From: Aquamicrobium aerolatum DSM 21857
Lineage (GTDB): Bacteria > Pseudomonadota > Alphaproteobacteria > Rhizobiales > Rhizobiaceae
Assembly (NCBI RefSeq): GCF_900113935.1
Contig: NZ_FORF01000009.1
Location: forward strand, 62,001 to 126,000
DNA: 64,000 nucleotides
Reading direction: 5' to 3'
The translations under genes and the position numbers were made by a program. Of the stretch, positions 53,018 through 64,000 are shown piece after piece; the first letter of the stretch is position 1; the number at the start of each line of letters is the position of its first letter. Below the pieces are notes generated by a model that was given only the letters and a program-made list of their open reading frames with translations, had not been told where the DNA came from and searched no databases.

Positions 53018-53056
53018 GGGTGGCTTTTTGCCGACACAGGAATTTGAAGGTGAACA

Positions 53057-53830
53057 ATGACAATTGAGCCTGGTTTCATGCGCAGGATCGCCGCAGCGGC
53101 AGCAGAAGAAACCTTGCCGCGTTTCCGCCAATCGGGGCTTGTCGACAACAAGCTTACCTCGGGATTTGACCCGGTAACAGAGGCCGATCGCATGGCAGAG
53201 CAGGCGATCCGGGCACTGATCCGTGCGACCTATCCGGAGCATGGCATCCATGGCGAAGAATTCGGGCTGGAAAATGAGAGCGCTCGCTACCAGTGGGTGA
53301 TCGATCCAATCGACGGCACGCGGTCCTTTATCTCGGGTATGCCGTTGTGGGGAACGCTGGTTGGATTGACCGACAATGGCGATGCCGTTGCTGGCATGAT
53401 GTCACAGCCATTTATTGGTGAGTTGTTCTGGTGTGACGGCAAAAACTCCCACTATGAAGGGCCGCATGGCAGCAAGCAGATTGCGACCAGCAAGGTCGTT
53501 GACGTGGCGGACGCTACGCTTTGTACGACGACGCCGTCGATGTTCACCGGCGAGCGCAAGGTCGCGTATGACCGACTGGAATCAGCTGTGAAACTCGCCC
53601 GCTACGGAACTGATTGCTACGCCTACGCAATGTTGGCAGCCGGCAATGTCGACTTGGTCGTCGAGACCGGGCTGCAACCCTACGACATCATTGCCCTGAT
53701 CCCGATCATCGAGCAGGCGGGCGGGGTCATCACGACATGGGATGGCGGGCCGGCGGAACAGGCAGGCGATATCGTGGCTGCCGCGACGCCGGAGTTGCAT
53801 GCGGCTGCGGTCAAATTGCTGCAGGGCTGA
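53057..53830 (+). CDS. hisN: Histidinol-phosphatase, inositol monophosphatase family
   Basis: A 257-residue metal-dependent phosphatase with GEEFG (E67-E68) and the IMPase motif DPIDGTRSF (D83, D86), plus the second motif WDGGPA near the C-terminus. In alphaproteobacteria members of this group are histidinol-phosphatases of histidine synthesis; older annotations call it SuhB. The gene starts 76 bases after the start region of the divergent sRNA. Its end overlaps the convergent hydrolase gene by 20 bases. Confidence 0.88.
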   Translation: MTIEPGFMRRIAAAAAEETLPRFRQSGLVDNKLTSGFDPVTEADRMAEQAIRALIRATYPEHGIHGEEFGLENESARYQWVIDPIDGTRSFISGMPLWGTLVGLTDNGDAVAGMMSQPFIGELFWCDGKNSHYEGPHGSKQIATSKVVDVADATLCTTTPSMFTGERKVAYDRLESAVKLARYGTDCYAYAMLAAGNVDLVVETGLQPYDIIALIPIIEQAGGVITTWDGGPAEQAGDIVAAATPELHAAAVKLLQG

Positions 53831-54776
53831 ATGGATCGGGCGCGCTGCCGGGAATGAACGCATCGAACGCGGCCAGCAATTGTTCGCGGAAGATATCACG
53901 TTCCTGCAAAAGTTCATGCCGCGCGCCCTGGATCGTTAATAGTGAAGCAGTGCGCAGACCGGCGACATATCGCTCGGTTGCGCCTGTGTCTACGACGCGA
54001 TCTGCGCTTGCCGCCACAACGAGGATTGGGACGGTCACACGCGCCTTGAACTGCGAGGACTGAGCCTGATCAAGCGCATGGAACACTGAGCGCACCCATG
54101 TGGCTGTCGGGCCGCCGATGCCAAGCTCCGGTCGCGCGCTGAATATGGTCTGGTTGCGATCGTAGCGCTGGGCATCGCTTGTCAATAAATTGCCGTCGAA
54201 GGTCGCCGTGTCGGGGCGCTTTACGGTGAGTTGCCCAAGTCCGGTCGCGTGCAGCAAGCGACATAGCCGACACGTGTTGCGAGGTGACAGGGACGCAGGA
54301 GGAGCAAGACCGAAAAGCGGAGACAACAACATCATCCGCTGCACGCGGTTGCTCAGAGCAGGTGCCGCCAGCAGGGCGACCAGCGCTCCGGTCGAATGTC
54401 CGAGGACAAAATAGGGTCCACGACAATCGGGCAGCACAACGTCCTGAAAAAAAGGCTCGATGTCAGCGACATAGTCCTGAAAATCGGTGACAAAGCCCAA
54501 GCGTGGATTGCGAGCCAGCCGATCGGACCCGCCTTGTCCTCGCAGGTCGAAGATCGCGACCCCGAAGCCGCGTTTCGACAGGTCGGAGATCGTCTCGAAA
54601 TATTTCTCGATTGATTCGCTGCGACCGGGAAGCAGGACGATGGTGCCTCGCAACGGTCGTCCTTCGGCGGCAAAGCGGGCATAGCGAAGCATCTTGCCGT
54701 CCCGTGCGCGGAACTTCCCGACGGTCGCGTGAGGTGGCAAAGGGTTGCCAGATGTTTCGTAGAGCTGCGCAGGCAT
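53811..54776 (-). CDS. Alpha/beta hydrolase, lysophospholipase (PldB) type
   Basis: A 321-residue serine hydrolase with nucleophile S128 in LGHSTG, Asp in VAASADRVV and His in GARHELLQE. The entry TIVLLPGRSESIEKYFET is typical of the PldB/monoglyceride lipase group. It has no signal peptide and is probably cytoplasmic. It is convergent with hisN, with a 20-base overlap. Confidence 0.88.
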   Translation of the reverse strand: MPAQLYETSGNPLPPHATVGKFRARDGKMLRYARFAAEGRPLRGTIVLLPGRSESIEKYFETISDLSKRGFGVAIFDLRGQGGSDRLARNPRLGFVTDFQDYVADIEPFFQDVVLPDCRGPYFVLGHSTGALVALLAAPALSNRVQRMMLLSPLFGLAPPASLSPRNTCRLCRLLHATGLGQLTVKRPDTATFDGNLLTSDAQRYDRNQTIFSARPELGIGGPTATWVRSVFHALDQAQSSQFKARVTVPILVVAASADRVVDTGATERYVAGLRTASLLTIQGARHELLQERDIFREQLLAAFDAFIPGSAPDPFSPAAI

Positions 54777-55073
54777 GGAGAAATTGGTCCGGTGGGATCA
54801 GTTCGTCCACTTTGATAGGAAGCTTTCGAGCTGTTGCAAAGGCTTTGATGCTTGCGACTACCGAAACGATGAAGGCCGGAAGAGCACGATTGCTGCTTCC
54901 GGCCTCTGTCGAGCCGGGAGGAAGGGACGATACACCCGGCGCGGCCTCGTTGACGGCGACATCTCGCTGTCTGATCTCGTTGTTGGGTTGGTTTGTAGCC
55001 GGGTGAGCGTGAACGCTGCCCGAGGGGCGGTTCATCTCGTGTTCATGTGATGACGATGGAGAGGCGAGGCACC
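54777..55073. other. Intergenic region with an orphan strong hairpin
   Basis: No convincing gene lies in these 297 bases. At 54873-54905 AGGCCGGAAG pairs perfectly with CTTCCGGCCT, and inner AGCA/TGCT arms lengthen the stem to 14 pairs with one bulged G. It has no T-run on either side and no gene end nearby. Confidence 0.6.
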
Positions 55074-55104
55074 CTTGAAACGCGATTTGCCTGCCCCCAA
55101 ATGT
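55074..55104 (+). promoter_or_regulatory. RpoH (sigma-32) heat-shock promoter
   Basis: CTTGAAA (55074-55080), 14 bases, then CCCCAAATGT (55095-55104) fits the heat-shock promoter form CTTGAA-N13/15-CCCCATnT. It places the start of transcription near 55111, about 97 bases before the Hsp20 gene. Confidence 0.85.
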
Positions 55105-55109
55105 CTGAT

Positions 55110-55210
55110 GCGGTCGCCGATGACGGGACCGCGGCCTTTGCAAAACGCCATGACGGGTTTTGCCACAGGTCATGCGCGAACACTTGTTGCTCACAGGAGA
55201 ACAGACCATG
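55110..55210 (+). promoter_or_regulatory. ROSE-like RNA thermometer leader
   Basis: Three hairpins fill the leader. The first pairs GCGGTC (55110-55115) with GACCGC (55127-55132), and the second pairs GCAAAAC (55140-55146) with GTTTTGC (55157-55163). The third holds the ribosome site: TTGCT (55187-55191) faces AGGAG (55195-55199) over a 3-base loop, continued by TGTT/AACA-type pairs. The TYGCT anti-Shine-Dalgarno with its G-G mismatch is the hallmark of ROSE elements, which melt on heat shock. They are common before rhizobial small heat-shock genes. Confidence 0.82.
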
Positions 55211-55672
55211 CGTCACGTTGATTTTTCGCCGCTCTATCGCTCGACCGTCGGTTTCGACCGTCTTTTCACCATGCTGGACTCGCTGGCCCAGCCTGAAACG
55301 ACCGGTCAGAGCTACCCGCCCTACAATATCGAACGCACCGGTGACGATGCCTATCGCATCTCCATGGCGGTCGCGGGTTTTTCCGATGAAGAGATTTCCA
55401 TCGAAGCCCACCGCAATGTGCTGACGATCAAGGGCGAAAAGGCTGAAGAGCCGGCAGAAGGCACCCAATTCCTCCATCGCGGCATTGCCGGGCGGGCTTT
55501 TGAGCGCCGTTTCCAGCTTGCCGACCATGTCGAAGTGCAGGGTGCGGCCCTCAAGAACGGACTTCTCCATATCGATCTCAAGCGCAACATCCCTGAGGAG
55601 ATGAAGCCACGCCGGATCGAGATCACTGCAGCACCGTCACAGGCAAAGCAGATCGAAGCCAAGGCTGCCTGA
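55208..55672 (+). CDS. Small heat-shock protein Hsp20 (IbpA-like)
   Basis: A 154-residue ATP-independent chaperone that holds unfolding proteins. The alpha-crystallin domain spans about residues 35-130 (YNIERTGDDAYRI...VLTIKGEK...GLLHIDLKRNIPEE), with the C-terminal PRRIEI anchoring motif. The ATG at 55208 follows AGGAG; the frame is open 16 codons further upstream but runs through the leader. The RpoH promoter and ROSE-like leader give control of both transcription and translation by temperature. Confidence 0.93.
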   Translation: MRHVDFSPLYRSTVGFDRLFTMLDSLAQPETTGQSYPPYNIERTGDDAYRISMAVAGFSDEEISIEAHRNVLTIKGEKAEEPAEGTQFLHRGIAGRAFERRFQLADHVEVQGAALKNGLLHIDLKRNIPEEMKPRRIEITAAPSQAKQIEAKAA

Positions 55673-55697
55673 GCCCGTTTTCGAATAGATGAATATC

Positions 55698-55726
55698 AGC
55701 GGCGCCTATGGGCGCCGCTTTGTTTA
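55698..55726. terminator. Terminator between Hsp20 and GFA-family genes
   Basis: AGCGGCGCC (55698-55706) pairs perfectly with GGCGCCGCT (55711-55719) around TATG, followed by TTGTTT. It ends the Hsp20 transcript. It abuts the stop of the convergent gene at 55724 and may also end that transcript. Confidence 0.88.
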
Positions 55727-56131
55727 TCGCTTTGGCAGATGACTGAAGCTCGGGATTCCATCGGGAATGTGATGGAAGGGCTGTCGGTCGACCGTGAAAA
55801 TTGCCATCCGTGCGCGCTCGAACAGTTCTGGCTGGTCGAGCGTTCCTGCTTTCAGGATTATCTCGGGCATATCCGGCCGGTGCGTCGTCAGGTGCTTGCC
55901 GCAAGTCGCGCAGAACTCCCGCGTCACCGCATTGTCCAGGTCGCTGCGCGTAAAGGTTTGCGGCGTTCCTTTGACGAAGCTGAAGCCTTCCGCCGGCAGC
56001 ATCAGGAAATAGTTAGGTCCGCCGCCGGAAAAATACTGGCACTCGCGGCAATGGCATTGCGCCTTGGCGACAGGCTTGCCTTCGCAGACATAGCGCAGCG
56101 CGCGGCAATAACATCCACCTTCCAATCGCAT
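55724..56131 (-). CDS. GFA-family (CENP-V/GFA) zinc protein
   Basis: A 135-residue protein with the zinc cysteines of the glutathione-dependent formaldehyde-activating fold: GGCYC near the start, CHCREC at about 26-31 and FCATCGKHL in the middle. Most members have no proven enzyme activity; the founding member binds S-hydroxymethyl-glutathione. It lies 21 bases downstream of the threonine aldolase gene and is probably co-transcribed. Confidence 0.85.
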   Translation of the reverse strand: MRLEGGCYCRALRYVCEGKPVAKAQCHCRECQYFSGGGPNYFLMLPAEGFSFVKGTPQTFTRSDLDNAVTREFCATCGKHLTTHRPDMPEIILKAGTLDQPELFERARMAIFTVDRQPFHHIPDGIPSFSHLPKR

Positions 56132-56152
56132 CTCATTCCCTCATTTTTCTTA

Positions 56153-57199
56153 TCAAGCCAGCAATAGGCCCAGCTGATCGATATCGTCCGGGGAGGTCGC
56201 AAAGCTGGTGACGAAACGGCACAGCGCTTCGTCCGCGCCGATGGTGCCGGCAAGATCGTGTGGCGGTGTCCACGGATGAAAGGTGATACCGGCCGCGCGC
56301 AGACGGGCGGCTGCGTCGTTGTGAAGGATCGGAAACACTTCATTGGCTTGTGGCTGCCACCCCAGCCGCGCATGTGGCGACCTTGCCAGGTGTGTGGCGA
56401 GGCGCTGGGTCATTTCGTTGGCATGGCGCGCGGTTTCAAGCCAGAGGTCGTTGTGGAAGTAGGCTTCAAACTGCGCTGCAATGAAGCGGGATTTGGAAAA
56501 TAGCTGCGCGGCGCGCTTGCGAATGAATGGAAATTCCGCCGCTTGCGCGGGGTTCATGAACACGACCGCTTCCGCGCACCAGCAGCCATTTTTGGTGCCG
56601 CCAAACGAGACGATGTCGACGCCGCTTTTCCAGGTCATTTCGGCGGGGGTAACGTTGAGCGTCACCAGCGCATTGGCAAAGCGTGCGCCATCCATATGCA
56701 ATGGCAAATCGTGACGCCGGGCGATCTGCGAGATCGCGCCGATCTGGTCGATGTCGTAGATTGTGCCGATCTCGGTGGCCTGCGTGATCGAAATCGCGGC
56801 AGGCTGGCCGGCATGGACAAATGCCGGTGGATATTTCGCCACAGCATTTTCAAGTTGGGATGGCTGCATCCGTCCGAGCGCACCATCGACCGGGCCGAGG
56901 CGGCCATGGGTGAAATATTCAGGCGCGCCGCATTCATCGGCGATCATGTGTGCATCGCGATGGCAAAGCACCACACCGCCCGGCCGCGCCACGGCGCTCA
57001 TCGCCAGTGAATTTGCTGCGGTGCCGGTGCCGACAAAAAATACCGCCACTTCACGTTCGAAAATGTCGTTGAACGTGTTGGCGACCTTGCGGTCGAGGTC
57101 GCTGGCGCCATAGGCGGGAGCCGCGCCACCGGCATGGCGGACGAGATTTTCAGCGATCAGCGGGTGAGCGCCGGCCCAATTGTCGGATGCAAACAGCAA
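56153..57199 (-). CDS. ltaE: Low-specificity threonine aldolase
   Basis: A 348-residue PLP enzyme of the threonine aldolase (beta-eliminating lyase) family that splits threonine or allo-threonine to glycine and acetaldehyde. Visible family marks are FASDNWAGAHP at the start, the cofactor region LPLHMDGARFANAL, and the PLP lysine K203 in SFGGTKNG. It is the first gene of a two-gene group with the GFA-family gene. Its stereospecificity is not readable. Confidence 0.88.
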   Translation of the reverse strand: MLFASDNWAGAHPLIAENLVRHAGGAAPAYGASDLDRKVANTFNDIFEREVAVFFVGTGTAANSLAMSAVARPGGVVLCHRDAHMIADECGAPEYFTHGRLGPVDGALGRMQPSQLENAVAKYPPAFVHAGQPAAISITQATEIGTIYDIDQIGAISQIARRHDLPLHMDGARFANALVTLNVTPAEMTWKSGVDIVSFGGTKNGCWCAEAVVFMNPAQAAEFPFIRKRAAQLFSKSRFIAAQFEAYFHNDLWLETARHANEMTQRLATHLARSPHARLGWQPQANEVFPILHNDAAARLRAAGITFHPWTPPHDLAGTIGADEALCRFVTSFATSPDDIDQLGLLLA

Positions 57200-57585
57200 G
57201 AGAGATATCCACGATTCAGTTCAGGGGCGGGCACTGTGTACGAGCACAAGCCAGGCGGCAAGCACATCGCGCTGTCAGGAGGTCTGACGGTAGCAGGAGG
57301 CGAACGAAAAGGCCTTCTTTGAACATATTTGTGAAAGAAAATTACGAGAACCGGCGTTTTTTTGCTGCTTTCGTCTTGCGGCGGATTTGAGAGTGTGGCA
57401 AGAAAATTACGACAGCAATGCTGTCTTATCCAAGGGCAGCTCGACGACTGGTCGCGGGTGACCTTGGTGCCGCTGATACGGCTTTTGACAGAGATACTGC
57501 CGGACGATTGGGCGCATGTTGAGAACATGCTGCCGTTTGAGTCGACCCCGCACGCCCGCCAGGGCCAGCATGGAAGGACATGGTT
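57200..57585. other. Control region upstream of gltB with direct repeats
   Basis: There is no gene in these 386 bases. AAGAAAATTACGA occurs exactly twice, at 57335-57347 and 57400-57412, spaced 65 bases (about six helical turns). Both copies are AT-rich islands in GC-rich surroundings, as expected of a regulator site. TTGACA at about 57487 may be part of a -35. The repeats lie between the divergent aldolase and gltB genes. Confidence 0.55.
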
Positions 57586-62310
<4,725 letters not shown>

Positions 62311-62427
62311 CGCCGCGCGGGATGTTTACCATGGGCGTTCCACCGCCGCTCAAACCGGGGGCGGACCAGCGCTGAACAAGTGGCCGCATGGCGGTCAGAA
62401 CATCACTTCGAAACTCCGGGACCAGCC

Positions 62428-63882
62428 ATGGGCAAGGTGACAGGCTTTCTTGAAATCGACCGGCAGGTGCAGACCTACCAGCCGGCATCCGACCGCATCC
62501 GCCACAATCGCGAATTCACGATCCCGATGTCGGATCAGGAGGTGCAGAAGCAGGCGGCGCGCTGCATGGATTGCGGCATTCCCTACTGCCATGGGCCGAC
62601 TGGCTGCCCGGTCCACAACCAGATCCCGGACTGGAACGACCTCGTCTATAATGGCGATTGGGAGACGGCGATCCGCAATCTCCACTCGACCAATAATTTT
62701 CCGGAATGGACCGGCCGCATCTGCCCCGCGCCATGCGAGGAAGCGTGCACGCTCAACCTTGAGGACGTGCCGGTTGCGATCAAGACGGTCGAGCAGGCGA
62801 TTGCCGACAAGGCCTATGAGACGGGCTTCATCCGGCCGCAGCCTGCCGAAATCTCGACCGGAAAGAAGGTCGCCATCATCGGCTCGGGGCCGTCGGGGCT
62901 GGCAGCGGCGCAACAGCTCGGCCGCGCCGGGCACGAGGTTCACGTCTATGAGCGCGAGTCCAGGCCCGGTGGTCTGCTGCGCTACGGCATCCCGGACTTC
63001 AAGATGGAGAAGAGCACCATCGACGCGCGCGTCAAGCAGATGGAAGGCGAGGGTGTTACGTTTCATTGCGGCGTCAACGTCGGGGCCGACAAGAAGGTCG
63101 CTGATCTTCTGGCTGAGTTTGATGCGGTTCTTTACTGCGGTGGCTCCGAAACCCCGCGTCCAGCGGACATTCCGGGGACGGCGCTTGAGGGTGTCCATGA
63201 TGCGATGCCGTATCTCGTCCAGCAGAACCGCCGTGTCGGCAAGGAAGATATCCAGTCGGTCGCGTGGCCGTCCGAGCCGATCCTTGCCGGTGGCAAGCAT
63301 GTCGTCGTCGTTGGCGGTGGCGATACCGCTTCGGACTGCGTCGGCACGGCGTTTCGTCAGGGTGCAGTTCGCGTCACCCAGCTCGACATCCGCCCGAAGC
63401 CGCCTGAGAAGGAAGACAAGCTGACGGTCTGGCCTTACTGGGCGACCAAGATGCGTACCTCATCCTCACAGGCAGAAGGTGCTGACCGCGAATTCCAGGT
63501 CGCGACGCTGGAATTCGTCGGCGAAGACGGCGTGCTGACCGGTGTGAAGTGTTGCGAAGTGGACGAGCGTCGCAGGCCCGTCGCAGGCACGGAGTTCATC
63601 ATCCGTGCCGATCTCGCCTTCATCGCTATCGGTTTTTCCGGCCCAATCGCCGGGGGGTTAACCACCGAACTCGAAGGCCAGCTTGAGCTGAATGTCGATG
63701 CGCGCCGCTCAACCAACGTTGTTGCGGACGATCAGGACTACAAGACCAGCGTCGACAAGCTGTTCACTGCCGGAGACGTTCGTCGCGGCCAGTCGCTGGT
63801 GGTCTGGGCGATCCGTGAGGGCCGGCAGGCAGCGCATTCGATCGACAAGTTCCTGATGGGTTCAACGCTGCTCCCTCGCTGA
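62428..63882 (+). CDS. gltD: Glutamate synthase (NADPH) small subunit
   Basis: A 484-residue flavoprotein that passes electrons from NADPH to GltB. The N-terminal domain has the cysteines for two 4Fe-4S clusters ([15 protein letters not shown] and CPAPCEEAC). The FAD site is [15 protein letters not shown] and the NADPH site [14 protein letters not shown] chose the ATG at 62428; the frame is open 16 codons further upstream without homology. Nothing recognisable lies in the 118 bases after it to the window end. Confidence 0.96.
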   Translation: MGKVTGFLEIDRQVQTYQPASDRIRHNREFTIPMSDQEVQKQAARCMDCGIPYCHGPTGCPVHNQIPDWNDLVYNGDWETAIRNLHSTNNFPEWTGRICPAPCEEACTLNLEDVPVAIKTVEQAIADKAYETGFIRPQPAEISTGKKVAIIGSGPSGLAAAQQLGRAGHEVHVYERESRPGGLLRYGIPDFKMEKSTIDARVKQMEGEGVTFHCGVNVGADKKVADLLAEFDAVLYCGGSETPRPADIPGTALEGVHDAMPYLVQQNRRVGKEDIQSVAWPSEPILAGGKHVVVVGGGDTASDCVGTAFRQGAVRVTQLDIRPKPPEKEDKLTVWPYWATKMRTSSSQAEGADREFQVATLEFVGEDGVLTGVKCCEVDERRRPVAGTEFIIRADLAFIAIGFSGPIAGGLTTELEGQLELNVDARRSTNVVADDQDYKTSVDKLFTAGDVRRGQSLVVWAIREGRQAAHSIDKFLMGSTLLPR

Positions 63883-64000
63883 CTATCACACGGTCGGAAT
63901 GGACCGGGACACATGATCACGGCGTCGTGGAGGTGGTTGTTTCCGGGCTCGCGGGCATGGGGCGTCGCACGGTGAAGTCGTCTGCGCGACCGGGCGTCGG

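Noticed and set aside
54463..55209. A 248-codon minus-strand frame spanning the hydrolase start and the Hsp20 leader
   Set aside because: It conflicts with the hydrolase frame and with the RpoH promoter and ROSE-like leader, and it has no homology-like segments.

Overview
The window is a 64 kb stretch of a GC-rich chromosome that reads as an alphaproteobacterium of the Hyphomicrobiales (Rhizobiales), probably near Phyllobacteriaceae. The evidence is an S21 protein with the alphaproteobacterial C-terminal extension, a split PntAA/PntAB/PntB transhydrogenase preceded by a small aa3-oxidase subunit IV gene, a CpdR regulator next to an N-formylglutamate amidohydrolase gene, an MmgR/suhB-type sRNA upstream of hisN, and a small heat-shock gene with an RpoH promoter and a ROSE-like leader. 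I see no prophage, insertion sequence, CRISPR array or rRNA. Coding is dense and looks native throughout.

Layout. 1-5814: a Liv-type ABC operon led by an acyl-CoA synthetase (truncated by the window edge), with a DUF3096 microprotein inside it. 5988-9391: COX subunit IV and the proton-pumping transhydrogenase. 9427-14386: an APH-fold kinase gene whose 5' end carries a terminator-like hairpin, then a PotD/A/B/C-like polyamine-type importer. 14401-15626 (minus): TPR lipoprotein and rpsU. 16022-21151: heterotetrameric sarcosine oxidase soxBDAG, behind a perfect palindrome. 21100-24657: a CHASE-PAS-GGDEF-EAL protein and a HAD hydrolase. 24698-37883: an acyl-CoA catabolic locus. Two SDRs, a LvaA/ACAD10-like kinase and a MaoC hydratase face a TetR regulator, an ACAD11-like dehydrogenase, an MDR reductase, a complete Liv-type importer and an acyl-CoA synthetase. 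37949-42279: RND efflux pump and adaptor. 42639-50516: a glutamine-synthetase-like ligase, aldehyde dehydrogenase and iron alcohol dehydrogenase, convergent with a 2-aminoethylphosphonate/Fe-type ABC importer. 50850-53830: lysine-rich microprotein, tRNA-Val, cpdR, N-formylglutamate amidohydrolase, MmgR-like sRNA, hisN. 53811-57199: hydrolase, Hsp20, GFA-family protein, threonine aldolase. 57586-63882: gltB and gltD.

How the parts fit. Two themes dominate. One is import coupled to CoA activation: both Liv-type systems carry their own acyl-CoA synthetase, and the second sits with a kinase plus ACAD pair of the kind that removes a 4-hydroxyl group from 4-hydroxyacyl-CoA, as in levulinate catabolism. 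The other is amine and one-carbon nitrogen: sarcosine oxidase, a polyamine-type importer, a ligase-alcohol-aldehyde dehydrogenase cassette that could process a gamma-glutamylated amino alcohol, and glutamate synthase to recover the nitrogen.

The most interesting items are the 4-hydroxyacyl-CoA/Liv locus, the gamma-glutamyl amino-alcohol cassette, the MmgR-like sRNA, the ROSE-like thermosensor with two hairpins sharing a loop, and the terminator-like hairpin inside the start of the APH gene. Substrates of all transporters are inferred from families and neighbours and are not shown by the sequence.
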